NCBI RefSeq assembly: GCF_003289645.1
Contig: NZ_QLYX01000011.1
Coordinates: 62,001-126,000 of the forward strand
Source: Actinomadura craniellae
GTDB taxonomy: Bacteria; Actinomycetota; Actinomycetes; Streptosporangiales; Streptosporangiaceae
DNA: 64,000 nucleotides
Direction of reading: 5' to 3'
Part shown: piece after piece, positions 8,525-17,376 of the stretch
How the letters are laid out: each line of letters starts with the position of its first letter
How positions within the stretch are numbered: position 1 is the first letter of the stretch
The notes under the pieces: generated by a model
Seen by the model: only the letters and a program-made list of their open reading frames with translations
Databases searched by the model: none
What the model was told of the DNA's origin: nothing
Made by a program: the position numbers and the translations under genes

Positions 8525-11500
8525 TCAGGGCAGGGGCGACGGCTCGGCGGCCGGTGGCCGCTTCCGCTGGGCGGCCGCGAGGTGCTCGCGCACGGCGGCC
8601 GGTGTCAGGTGCAGGGACTCGGCGATCTCCCGCTCGGAAAGGTCGCGGGCCAGTTCGGACACTTTGCGCTCGATCGGGGTCAGGGCGGCCGCGCCCGCCG
8701 GCTCGGGGCCGCCCAGGTCACGGAGGGCCGCCCGGACGCCGCGCTCCAGCGGGTGGGCGCCGCAGAAGGCCGCGAGTTCCAGCGCCGCCTCCAGCCGGGC
8801 CCGCGCGTCCTGGAGGTGGCCGGCCCGGCGCAGCGCGTCCCCGAACGCGTGCAGGGACGTGGCGCGCTCGAAGTTCGCCTGGGTGCGGTCCAGCAGGCGG
8901 ATGGACTCGTCCAGCAGTTCGAGTTCGCGCGGCCCGGACTCGGCCGAGGCGGCGAACCGGAGCGCGCGGCCGACCGCCCGGGGGGTGTCCCAGGCCGTCG
9001 CGACGGCGAGCAGGTCCGCGGCGACGTCCCGGGCCTCCGCCACCCGGCCGAGCGAGACCAGGCACCGCACCAGCGGCGCGCGCCAGTCGGTCACCAGCGG
9101 GTTGACCAGCGGCCGCGACCGGCAGTCGTCCCGGGTCGCCAGGGCGACCTCGAACGCGCGCCGGACGTCGCCGCGGGCGAGGTGGACGGCGATCTCCCCG
9201 TGCGCGTAGAGGATCGACGTGACGCCCGGCGGCTGCGCGGCCTTCACCCGGCCCAGGACGGCCGCCGCCTCCTCGGTCCGGCCGGTGGCCACCAGCGCCT
9301 TCAGGAGCACGTCCGCGTTGAACAGCTCCCCGATACCGATCATGGCGTAGACGGAGATCTCCGAGGCCTGGCGGGCGTCGTCCAGCGCCTCGGCCAGCCG
9401 GCCCTGCGTGTACATGAGCTCGGCCCGGAAGTAGTGGGAGGGCGCGAGGCCGCGCAGCGAGCCGGTCCGGCGGCTGTGGTCGATCGCGGTCTCGACGGAT
9501 GCCAGCATGCGCGGCGAGTCGCAGGGGCGCAGCGCGTACCAGGCGCAGGTCAGCAGCGGTTCGGCCATCGGGTGGCCGATCAGCCGGTCGCCCTCGATGA
9601 CGTTCAGCGCCCGCCGCTCGGCGGCCTCCCGCCGGTTCTGGTGGGTGTCGTGCAGGGCCAGCCCGGCCTCCAGCGCCAGGCCGCCCAGGGAGTCGTCGAT
9701 CTCCTGGGTCGCGTAGCCGTCGAGCAGGGCGACGAGGTCGGAGCCGTTCCGGGCCCCGTAGGAGAGCATCGCCACGCACCCCTGTAGGGCCTGCCGCGCG
9801 TCGGCGGAGGTCCCGCTCTCGCGTTCGAGCGACGCCTGGCACACCCGGGCGGCGTCCCTCGGCCGGCTGGTCAGCCAGAGGGTGCTGGCGAGGAAGTAGG
9901 AGATCTGCGCCCGCCGCTCGGGGTCGGGCTGCACCGCCAGCGCCTCCGACAGGCGCTCGATGGCCCGGTCGCTGTCCACCAGGGCCTCGGCCATCCCGAG
10001 CCGGGTCAGCATGTCGGCCCGCCGGTCGCCGAGGTCCTCCTCCAGGATCCGGCGCAGGAAGGCGACCGCGCCGTTGACCGAGCCGCGCGCCAGGCTGAGC
10101 TCCGCCGCCTCGCCCAGGACCGCCACGGGGTCCGGCGCGTCGAGGCCGGGCGGGACCCGCAGCAGGTGGCTGGCCGCCTTGATCGGGTCGTGCGCGTGCA
10201 GCCGGGCGGCGTGCAGGTGCAGGCCGGTCCGCTCGGCCACGGGGATGGCGTCGTAGACGGCCGCGCGGATCAGCGGGTGGCCGAAGGAGAACCGGACGGG
10301 TATCCCCTCGGCGGTCACGAGCTGGCCGGACACCAGGGGAGCCAGCGCGTCCAGCGCCTCCCGCGGCGCGACCCCGGCGAGCTGCGCGAGCGGCCCGCTG
10401 CCGGCCTCGTCGCCGAGGACGGCCAGGGCCCGCGCTGCGGTGAGCGACGCGGGCGGCAGGTACCGCAGCTGCCGGACGACGTACCGGGTGACGCTGGGCG
10501 AGCCCTCCGCCGGCGCGGGGTCGTCGCCGCCCAGCTCCTGGGCGAGCTCGCGCAGCAGGAACGGGTTGCCGCGGGTCAGCGCGTGGTACCGGCCGGCGAC
10601 CTCCGCGTCCGGTTCGGAGTCGGTCATCCTGGCGAGCAGTTCCCCGCAGCCCGCCGGGCTGAGCGGCTGGAGCGTCCGGGTGGTGGTGTGCGGCAGCCCG
10701 GCGATGGCCGAGGTGAGGCGGCCGATGCGGGCGTGGCCCGGCCTGATGCCGATGACGAGGACGGCCCGCAGGGCGTCCAGGCGGGTGGCCAGGTAGGCCA
10801 GGAACTGCGCCGACGTCGCGTCCGCCCAGTGCAGGTCGTCGATGACGATCATCAGCGGGTTCCGGGCCGCCAGGTCGCCGGTCAGCCGGTACAGCGCGCT
10901 GATGATCGCGTACTCGCCGGCGACCGGGCCGCTCGCGGCGGGGGAGAGCACCTCGTCCGCCTCGGCGTAGCGCTGGAAGAGCTGGTGCGCGCAGCCCCAG
11001 GCGTAGTCGGTCTCCAGGTCGGTGCTGCGGGCCGCGATCACGGTGAACCCCACGGCCGCCGCCCGCTTGCGCGCGTGGTCGAGCAGGCTGGTCTTCCCGA
11101 TGCCCGCCGGGCCCTCGAAGACCAGGATCCGGCCCGCGCCGTCGTGCACGGTTCGGTCCAGCGCCCGGTCGATGAGGCCGGTCTCCTCGACCCGCTCGAC
11201 CAGGACCGCCCCGCCGCCGCCCGCCGCCCGGACGGGCACCGGGTCCAGGCCGGGGTCCTGGCGCAGGACCGCGGCCTCCAGGTCGCGCAGCGGGCCGCTC
11301 GGGTCGATGCCGAGCTCGTCGCGCAGCCGGCCGCGCAGCGTGCGGAAGACCGCCAGCGCGTCGGCCTGCCTGCCGCTGCGGTACAGCGCGACCATCAGCT
11401 GGCCGTGCAGGTCCTCGTCGAACCGGTGGCCGCGGGTCAGTTCCTCCAGTTCGGGCACCAGCTCGGCGTGCCGGCCGAGCGCCAGCCGGCATTCCAGCGC

Positions 11501-11974
11501 CGCGTGCTCGGCGGCCCGGCGCATCCGCTCCAGCCGTTCGGCCTCCCGGCCGAACCAGGACAGCTCGGCGACGTCCGCCAGGGGTTGCCCGCGCCACAGC
11601 CCGAGGGCCCGCTCCAGCACGGCCAGCCGCTCGGCGGGTTCCGCGACGCCGCGGCCCCGCTCGATCAGGTTCTCGGCCAGCCGCAGGTCGGTCGCCGGCG
11701 CGCCGAGGACGTAACCCGGTGGCCGGGCCACGATCGCCTCCGGGGCGCCGAGGAGGCGGCGCAGGTAGGAGACATGGCTCTGCAGCGAGTTCACCGCCGT
11801 GGCCGGGGGCTCGCCGTCCCACACCGCGTCGATGAGCCGGTCGACGCCCACCACGTCTCCCGGGCGCAGCGCCAGCCTGGCCAGGACGGCCTTGCGCCTG
11901 AGCCCGGGCACCGGCCGGACCTCGTCGTCCACCGTGACGTCCACCGGCCCCAGCAACCGCACGAGGACCGACAT
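8525..11974 (-). CDS. Giant SARP-BTAD-AAA-TPR regulator with C-terminal LuxR-like HTH
   Basis: 1149 aa. Residues 1-95 form an OmpR-like winged helix of the SARP type (VRLLGPVDVTVDDEV, LRRKAVLARLALRPGDVV). The bacterial transcriptional activation (BTAD) domain extends to about residue 245 (ALYRSGRQADALAVFRTLR). An AAA_16 ATPase follows, with Walker A GPAGIGKTS near residue 291 and Walker B LMIVIDDLHWAD near 375, then a long TPR-like helical region. The last 50 residues, LTPIERKVSELARDLSEREI and IAESLHLTPAAVREHLAA, look like a LuxR/GerE HTH. The protein thus joins a SARP head to a LAL-type body and tail. GGGGAAG lies 4 nt before the ATG. Its target is unknown; no biosynthetic cluster is visible nearby. 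Confidence 0.88.
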   Translation of the reverse strand: MSVLVRLLGPVDVTVDDEVRPVPGLRRKAVLARLALRPGDVVGVDRLIDAVWDGEPPATAVNSLQSHVSYLRRLLGAPEAIVARPPGYVLGAPATDLRLAENLIERGRGVAEPAERLAVLERALGLWRGQPLADVAELSWFGREAERLERMRRAAEHAALECRLALGRHAELVPELEELTRGHRFDEDLHGQLMVALYRSGRQADALAVFRTLRGRLRDELGIDPSGPLRDLEAAVLRQDPGLDPVPVRAAGGGGAVLVERVEETGLIDRALDRTVHDGAGRILVFEGPAGIGKTSLLDHARKRAAAVGFTVIAARSTDLETDYAWGCAHQLFQRYAEADEVLSPAASGPVAGEYAIISALYRLTGDLAARNPLMIVIDDLHWADATSAQFLAYLATRLDALRAVLVIGIRPGHARIGRLTSAIAGLPHTTTRTLQPLSPAGCGELLARMTDSEPDAEVAGRYHALTRGNPFLLRELAQELGGDDPAPAEGSPSVTRYVVRQLRYLPPASLTAARALAVLGDEAGSGPLAQLAGVAPREALDALAPLVSGQLVTAEGIPVRFSFGHPLIRAAVYDAIPVAERTGLHLHAARLHAHDPIKAASHLLRVPPGLDAPDPVAVLGEAAELSLARGSVNGAVAFLRRILEEDLGDRRADMLTRLGMAEALVDSDRAIERLSEALAVQPDPERRAQISYFLASTLWLTSRPRDAARVCQASLERESGTSADARQALQGCVAMLSYGARNGSDLVALLDGYATQEIDDSLGGLALEAGLALHDTHQNRREAAERRALNVIEGDRLIGHPMAEPLLTCAWYALRPCDSPRMLASVETAIDHSRRTGSLRGLAPSHYFRAELMYTQGRLAEALDDARQASEISVYAMIGIGELFNADVLLKALVATGRTEEAAAVLGRVKAAQPPGVTSILYAHGEIAVHLARGDVRRAFEVALATRDDCRSRPLVNPLVTDWRAPLVRCLVSLGRVAEARDVAADLLAVATAWDTPRAVGRALRFAASAESGPRELELLDESIRLLDRTQANFERATSLHAFGDALRRAGHLQDARARLEAALELAAFCGAHPLERGVRAALRDLGGPEPAGAAALTPIERKVSELARDLSEREIAESLHLTPAAVREHLAAAQRKRPPAAEPSPLP

Positions 11975-12168
11975 CGCTTCCCCACCAGCCGTCGACGGAA
12001 CTGCTGAGAGATTACCTCTTTCGCCCAGAGATTTCCGGTGACATTCGGCTCCCTTCCGGGAAAAGGCCGAAGAATCCCAGCTTGATTGTCGAATGGGCCG
12101 CTGATGCGACGCTGAAGCCGTGCTGACTTAGCGAAATACGCCATAATTTGCGCAGTTACCATGACGCC
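11975..12168. promoter_or_regulatory. Divergent promoter region between two giant regulators
   Basis: 194 bases, noticeably richer in A+T than the flanks (for example around 12125-12155). It separates two SARP-headed regulators transcribed in opposite directions, so both promoters must lie here. A three-codon frame ATG-ACG-CCA-TGA at 12161 overlaps the downstream start and could be a minor leader. I did not find convincing SARP heptamer direct repeats. Confidence 0.4.
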
Positions 12169-15100
12169 ATGAACGGGTCGTCGGCGGTACGGTACGCCGT
12201 CCGGGGGGACAACGCGATTCAGCCCGGCGAATGGAACATCGACGTGCTCGGGCCGCTCGACGTGCGGCGCGCCGGCCGGTCCGTCGAGCTGCCGCCACGG
12301 CGCCGCAGCCTGCTCGCCCTGCTCGCGCTGCGGGTGGGCACGATGGTCACGGTCGACGGGCTGGTGGACGCGCTGTGGGGCGAGGACCCGCCGCCGACCG
12401 CGGTCCGCACCCTGCACAGCCACATCGCGAAGCTGGCCGCCCTGCTGCCGGGGCAGGGCGAGGGGCGGCTCATCCAGCGCCGGGAACCGGGGTACCTGCT
12501 GGCCGCGGACGCCGCCCGGGTGGACCGGGTCCGGTTCGAGGAACTGGTCGGGGACGGCCTGAAGTACGTCACCGAGGGCCGGTACGCCGAGTCGGCGCGG
12601 CTGCTGGAGACGGCCCTGACGCTGTGGCGGGGCGAGGCCCTGGCCGACTGCCCGGTGCACGGCTGGGCGCTCGCCGAGGTGGACTACCTGCACGAACTGC
12701 GGCTCCAGGCGCACGAGGGGCTGTTCGCGTCCCGGCTGGCCCTGGGCCTGCCGGAGACCGGGGTGGGGGAACTCGAACGCCTGGTGGCGGAGCACCCGCT
12801 GCGGGAGCGGCTGTGGGAACTGCTGATCGTCGCGCTGCACCTCGGCGGCCGGACGAGCGACGCGCTGAACGCCTACCGGCGGGCCCGCCACGGCCTGGTC
12901 GAGGAGCTCGGGCTCGACCCGGGCGAGGGGTTGCGGCAGGTCGAGGCGGGCGTCCTGCGCGGGGTGACGAGCGCCCGGGAACTGCTGCGCCTGCCGGCCG
13001 GCCGGGCCGTCGCGGACCTCCGGCCCTCGACCGTCCCCCAGCAGGTCAGCACGCTGATCGGCCGGGAAAGCGAGATCGCCGAGATCCGGGAGCTGGTGGC
13101 CGCGCACCGGCTGGTGACCCTCACCGGACCCGGTGGGGTCGGCAAGACCCGGCTGGCGATCGCGGCGGCACGGCCCGCCGAGGACGTCGCGTTCGTCGAC
13201 CTCGCACCGCTGCACGACGGGGCGGGCGTCGTGGCGGCGATCGCCGAGGCGCTCGGCATGCACCAGCTCCCGGACCTCGGCGAGCTCGCCCGGCGGGTCG
13301 GCCGCGACCGGCTCCTCATGGTCGTCGACAACTGCGAGCACCTGGCCGGGGAGTGCGCGCGGATCATCGGCGGGCTGCTCGGGCGCTGCCCGCGGCTGCG
13401 GGTCCTCGCCACCAGCCAGGAGGCGCTGCGGGTGTCCGGGGAGGTGCTCCGGCCGATACCGGAGCTGTGCGTCCCGCCGCCCGCCCTGGTGCGGTCGGGC
13501 GCCGACCTTGCCGGGCACGCCGCGGCCGTCCTGTTCGCGGACCGGGCCGGGCTCGGGCCGGTGGCGGAACTGCCCGCCGCGGACGCGCGCGCCGTCGCCA
13601 CGATCTGCGCCCGCTGCCACGGGCTGCCGCTGGCCATCGAACTGGCCGCCGCCCGGGCCCGGATGTTCACCCTGCCGGAGATCGCGCAGCGGCTCCGCGA
13701 CCCGTTCGCGGTGCTGACCGACGGCCCGCGCGGGGCCCGCCCGCAGCACCGGGCGCTGCGGGCGACCGTCGAGTGGAGCTACCGCCTGCTCGCCGCCGAG
13801 GAGCGGCGGGCGCTGCGCCGGTACAGCGTGTTCAGCGGCACCTTCTCCCTGGAGGCGGCCGGGGCCGTGCACCCGGAGACGCCGCGGCTGGAGACGCTGG
13901 GCCGGCTGGTCGACAAGTCGCTGGTGAAGGTCGAGCGGACGGCCACCGGGACGCGCTACCGGCTGCTCCCCGCCATCCGCGAGTACGCGCTGGACCGCCT
14001 CGCGGCCCGCCCCGGCGAGCACGTCCAGGCGCGCCGCGCCCACGCCCGGCACCACCAGGGCTGGGCGGAGCGGTTCGAGCAGCGGTTGCAGGGCCCGCAC
14101 CTGGGCGCCCAGGTGGTGCGGATCGCCGAGCGGCACGAGGACGTCCGGGCCGCCCTGACCTGGCTGACCGGCAACGACCCGGACGGCGCGCTGCGGCTGG
14201 CCGCGGCCCTGTGGCGCTACCACTACCTGTGCGGCGGCTACGCGGAGGGCCGGGCCTGGCTCTCGTCCGCGCTCGCGGCCTGCCCGCCCGGCGTACCGCC
14301 CCGCACCCGGGCCAAGGCGCTGTGGGCGCTGGCCCGGCTCGCCGCCCTCGAATGCGACTACCGGGAGGCCGACGGCCACGCCCGGCAGGCCCTGGAGCTG
14401 TACACCCGGGAGGACGACCCCGCCGGCGTGGCACAGGCCCGCGCCCTGCTCGGCGCGATCGCCCGCGAGCTGGGGCACTACGACCGGGCGCTGGACCTCG
14501 CCCGGCGGTCGCTGGCCGCGGCCGAGCGGGGCGGCGACCGGTGGGCGGTGGGGCACGCGCTGCAGTTACTGGGGTTCGTGTCCTGGCTCTCCGGCGACGG
14601 GGACGCGGCCGTCCGCTACTCCGGGCAGGCCGTCCACCACTTCGGGCCGAACGGCGACCGCGAACGGCTGGCCTGGTGCCGGATCGACCTCGGTGCCGCC
14701 GCGTACTACGCGGGGGACCCCGACGCCGCCGCCCGCCACTTGCACGAGGCCCTGGTCATCTCGTTCGGGATCCGGTTCCGGGAGGGCATCGCCTGGGCCG
14801 AGAACCTGCTCGCCCTGGTGGACCTGCGGCTCGGCCGCGACCGGCAGGCGCTGCGCCGCCTGGTCACCAGCCTGAAACTGCACCACGAGCTGGGCGACCG
14901 GTGGCGGCTGGCGAGCGTCCTCGACGCGCTCGCGGGCGCCCTCACCGCCCGCGACGCCCCGCTGGCCGCCGCCCTCCTCGGGACGGCCGCCCGGCTCCGG
15001 GACGAGATGGGCGCGGCGGTCCCCGCGTGTGAACGCCCGGCCCTGACCGGAACCCGGGCCGCGCTCGCGGACCGGCTCGGCGCCGAACCCTTCGAGCGGG

Positions 15101-15177
15101 CGCACACCATGGGCCGGTTGCAGGACGTCCCGGCCCTGGTCGAACGCCTCGCCGGCCGCACCGAGACGACCCGCTGA
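12169..15177 (+). CDS. AfsR/SARP-family ATPase regulator
   Basis: 1002 aa. The domain order is a SARP winged helix (about residues 25-115, including DVLGPLDVRRAGRSVELPPR), BTAD (120-265, including LHLGGRTSDALNAYRRAR), then an NB-ARC/AAA ATPase with Walker A GPGGVGKTR near residue 320 and Walker B LLMVVDNCEHLAG near 382. A winged-helix linker (YSVFSGTFSLEAAG) and TPR repeats of the AfsR type follow (GHYDRALDLARRSLAAAERG). Unlike the divergent neighbour it has no C-terminal LuxR HTH. Members regulate antibiotic or secondary metabolism, often through serine/threonine kinase signalling; the targets here are not evident. ATG 12169 was chosen over an in-frame TTG at 12148. Confidence 0.9.
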   Translation: MNGSSAVRYAVRGDNAIQPGEWNIDVLGPLDVRRAGRSVELPPRRRSLLALLALRVGTMVTVDGLVDALWGEDPPPTAVRTLHSHIAKLAALLPGQGEGRLIQRREPGYLLAADAARVDRVRFEELVGDGLKYVTEGRYAESARLLETALTLWRGEALADCPVHGWALAEVDYLHELRLQAHEGLFASRLALGLPETGVGELERLVAEHPLRERLWELLIVALHLGGRTSDALNAYRRARHGLVEELGLDPGEGLRQVEAGVLRGVTSARELLRLPAGRAVADLRPSTVPQQVSTLIGRESEIAEIRELVAAHRLVTLTGPGGVGKTRLAIAAARPAEDVAFVDLAPLHDGAGVVAAIAEALGMHQLPDLGELARRVGRDRLLMVVDNCEHLAGECARIIGGLLGRCPRLRVLATSQEALRVSGEVLRPIPELCVPPPALVRSGADLAGHAAAVLFADRAGLGPVAELPAADARAVATICARCHGLPLAIELAAARARMFTLPEIAQRLRDPFAVLTDGPRGARPQHRALRATVEWSYRLLAAEERRALRRYSVFSGTFSLEAAGAVHPETPRLETLGRLVDKSLVKVERTATGTRYRLLPAIREYALDRLAARPGEHVQARRAHARHHQGWAERFEQRLQGPHLGAQVVRIAERHEDVRAALTWLTGNDPDGALRLAAALWRYHYLCGGYAEGRAWLSSALAACPPGVPPRTRAKALWALARLAALECDYREADGHARQALELYTREDDPAGVAQARALLGAIARELGHYDRALDLARRSLAAAERGGDRWAVGHALQLLGFVSWLSGDGDAAVRYSGQAVHHFGPNGDRERLAWCRIDLGAAAYYAGDPDAAARHLHEALVISFGIRFREGIAWAENLLALVDLRLGRDRQALRRLVTSLKLHHELGDRWRLASVLDALAGALTARDAPLAAALLGTAARLRDEMGAAVPACERPALTGTRAALADRLGAEPFERAHTMGRLQDVPALVERLAGRTETTR

Positions 15178-15180
15178 GTC

Positions 15181-15194
15181 CTGCCGGCCGGCAG
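15181..15194. terminator. Short palindrome between convergent genes
   Basis: CTGCCGGCCGGCAG is a perfect 14-bp palindrome starting 3 nt after the AfsR-like stop and ending 18 nt before the stop of the convergent membrane-protein gene. There is no T-tract, which is usual in actinomycetes. It may act as a weak bidirectional terminator. Confidence 0.35.
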
Positions 15195-15212
15195 CCTCGC
15201 CGGGGCGGCCCG

Positions 15213-15959
15213 CTAGGACGGTGGCTCGGGGTCGAGCCACCGCCGCATCTCCTGGCCGAGCAGGTCGGGGTCGATGCCCAGCGCCGAGGCCACGATCGGG
15301 AACCCGTGGTTGCGCATGTTCCGTCCGGCGCGCCGCCCCAGCCGCGTCCACACCTGCGACCCGTCCACCACCGCGACGGCGATCCTCCGCTCGCTGAACT
15401 GGACGGACAGGATGTCCCCCCAGGGGATGTCGTCCCGGTGTTCCGGCAGTTCGAGCCGCAGCACGGTGGGCGTGCAGGCGACGTGCGCGGGCCGGCGCAG
15501 ATCCCGCCAGGCCGCGAGCGTGCGGTCGAGGAGGTAGACCCCGGCCCCCAGGAACAGCGCCGCCGGCGCCGCCTGCCCCAGCAGGAAGCCGCCCCACCCG
15601 GACTCGCCCGAGTCCAGGGCGGCGAGCCCCACGATCAGCGGGGCGCCGCCCATGAAGAGCGCCATCGGCACCGTGGCCGCGAGCAGGGCCGCGCCGAGGA
15701 CGAGGCGCCCGCGCGCTACGCCGAAGATCACGGCAGGTTCGGGTGCCCCGCCCACGTCCACGGTGCCGTGCTGGGGCGGCACCCGCGAGCGTCCCACCAC
15801 CCGCAGCATGACCAGGCAGACCGCCATCGTCGCGACGCCGAGCAGCAACGCGCCGCCGAGGATCGCGACCGCGACCTCCCCGGGCAGCAGCGCCGCCGGG
15901 ACCGCCACGGCACCCGCGACCGCGACCGCGGCCACGCCGATCGACCTCACCCTGTCCAT
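15213..15959 (-). CDS. Hypothetical four-TM membrane protein with PH-like tail
   Basis: 248 aa. Hydrophobic segments at about residues 8-25, 30-55, 85-110 and 125-145 suggest four membrane helices. The C-terminal 100 residues are soluble and beta-rich (VACTPTVLRLELPEHRDD, IPWGDILSVQFSERRIAVAV), resembling the PH-like domains of actinobacterial membrane proteins. No catalytic motif is visible. GAGGAGAGGG lies upstream of the ATG. It stands alone between convergent and same-strand neighbours and its function is not recognised. Confidence 0.7.
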   Translation of the reverse strand: MDRVRSIGVAAVAVAGAVAVPAALLPGEVAVAILGGALLLGVATMAVCLVMLRVVGRSRVPPQHGTVDVGGAPEPAVIFGVARGRLVLGAALLAATVPMALFMGGAPLIVGLAALDSGESGWGGFLLGQAAPAALFLGAGVYLLDRTLAAWRDLRRPAHVACTPTVLRLELPEHRDDIPWGDILSVQFSERRIAVAVVDGSQVWTRLGRRAGRNMRNHGFPIVASALGIDPDLLGQEMRRWLDPEPPS

Positions 15960-16044
15960 GCGCGCCCTCTCCTCGCCGTGCAGAACAAGGATTGGACGCT
16001 GGGCGCGCGGCCCGGTTGCACGCCCCGCGTCTCCCGGCGACGAC

Positions 16045-17181
16045 CTAGGCGGGGCTCAACCGGCCGATGATCTCCTCCCCGAAGGCGGCGATCGTCTCCA
16101 GCATGCGGCCGTGGTCGGCGGAGCCCGTGCAGGCGACGAAGATCAGGTGGTCGATGCCGTGCTCGTCGGCGAGGCACCGCACCTGCTCGCCCACCCGCTC
16201 CGGGGTGCCCAGGAGCATCGCGCCGTCGGCGACGAGTTCGTCCAGCGTGCGGGGCCGGCCGTCGAAGAGGCCGAACCCGGCGAGCCAGTCGCGGACGTAG
16301 GGCAGGGCCTGCCGGCCGGTGCGCAGCGCCTCCTCGTGAGTGGGGGCGACGGCGAGGAACCGGCACAGCGCGATGCCGCCGCCGGGCTCCCACCGGTTCA
16401 GGTAGACGTTGCGGCCGTGCCGGTTGGCGGCCTCGGCGTAGGTTTCGGCCACCCGCCGGATCCGTCCCGGCTCGGTTGCCGTGGTCACCAGGGTGCTGCC
16501 CACCCGGGCGGCCCACTCGACGGTCTCGTCCCCTCCGGTCAGCACCGTGTAGAGCGGCGGGTGCGGGGACTGGAGGGGGCGCGGCACCGTCCCGATCCGG
16601 GTGAGTGCGCCGTCCTCGACGCCCGCGCCCAGCCGCTCGGAGACCGGGTGCCGCCAGGCGATGCCCGGCGGCGGGACCTGGATGTGGGCGCCCTCGTAGG
16701 ACCACAGCTCCTCGGTCCACGCCATCCGCATCACCTCGAACCATTCCTCGAAGATCTCGCGGTTTTCGGCGCCCCTGTGGTGCTGCCCCAGCACGCCGCC
16801 CGCCCGGGCCGGGACGGCGTGGCTGAGCCCCACGTCCAGCCGCCCGCCGGTGAGGTGGTCGGCGACCGCGATGTCCTCGGCCAGCCGCAGCGGGTTCCAG
16901 GTCGGCACCGCCAGCCCCAGCTGCCCGTGCCGCAGCCGCGCCGTGTGCTGCGCCAGGTAGACGTTCAGCAGCAGCGGGTTCGGCGTCACCTGGTATCCCT
17001 CGACCTCGAAGTGCCGCTCGGCGAGCATCAGCGAGTGCCAGCCGGTTTCGTCCGCGGCGACGGCCTGCTCCCGCAACTCGGCGATCGCCGACCCGTACAG
17101 CTGTGGTTCCAGCCCGAGCAGCCCGGTCCCGAGCCGGTCGGCCGACCCGACCGTCACCGGGTAGAACAGCGAGAACTTCAT
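16045..17181 (-). CDS. LLM-class flavin-dependent oxidoreductase
   Basis: 378 aa with the bacterial-luciferase TIM-barrel fold. Typical segments are MKFSLFYPVTVG at the N-terminus, GWHSLMLAERHFEVEGY near residue 50, NPLLLNVYLAQHTARLRHGQ near 70, and NPLRLAEDIAVADHLTGGRL followed by DVGLSH near 100. Members use reduced FMN or F420 to oxidise varied substrates; the substrate here is unknown. The ATG at 17181 is preceded by AAGGGGG and is preferred to the longer in-frame start at 17229. It is divergent from the secreted esterase and shares the promoter region at 17182-17376. Confidence 0.88.
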   Translation of the reverse strand: MKFSLFYPVTVGSADRLGTGLLGLEPQLYGSAIAELREQAVAADETGWHSLMLAERHFEVEGYQVTPNPLLLNVYLAQHTARLRHGQLGLAVPTWNPLRLAEDIAVADHLTGGRLDVGLSHAVPARAGGVLGQHHRGAENREIFEEWFEVMRMAWTEELWSYEGAHIQVPPPGIAWRHPVSERLGAGVEDGALTRIGTVPRPLQSPHPPLYTVLTGGDETVEWAARVGSTLVTTATEPGRIRRVAETYAEAANRHGRNVYLNRWEPGGGIALCRFLAVAPTHEEALRTGRQALPYVRDWLAGFGLFDGRPRTLDELVADGAMLLGTPERVGEQVRCLADEHGIDHLIFVACTGSADHGRMLETIAAFGEEIIGRLSPA

Positions 17182-17298
17182 CCGGGCCCCCTTCACACGG
17201 GCCGTCTCGGGACCCGACCCGCCCATCATGGCGAGCCCTCCTGAAAACCCGCTGAAACGCCTCTGACGTGGCCGCGGCCGGTGGGGTGGAAGAAGTAC

Positions 17299-17326
17299 TT
17301 GAAGAGTGTTCTAGAAAACGATTCTA
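17299..17326 (+). promoter_or_regulatory. Inverted repeat and possible promoter upstream of esterase
   Basis: TAGAA (17312-17316) and TTCTA (17322-17326) form a perfect inverted repeat around AACGA. TTGAAG at 17299-17304 lies 17 nt before TTCTAT (17322-17327), a weak fit to -35/-10 boxes. If that is the promoter, the repeat would overlap its -10 element and could be a repressor site. The region is distinctly A+T-rich compared with its surroundings. Confidence 0.3.
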
Positions 17327-17376
17327 TGTTGTGTGCTCTTGGGAGACCGCCGGACTCCACCAGGAAAAGAGGTTCC

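Noticed and set aside
11791-14556. A 921-codon minus-strand open frame opposite the AfsR-like gene
   Set aside because: It has low-complexity composition without domains; the plus strand carries SARP, BTAD, Walker and TPR sequences over the same bases.
8525-15177. Pathway-specific regulators of a nearby antibiotic cluster
   Set aside because: No polyketide, peptide, terpene or RiPP biosynthetic genes are present in the flanking sequence; the single ketosynthase at 3.8 kb stands alone.
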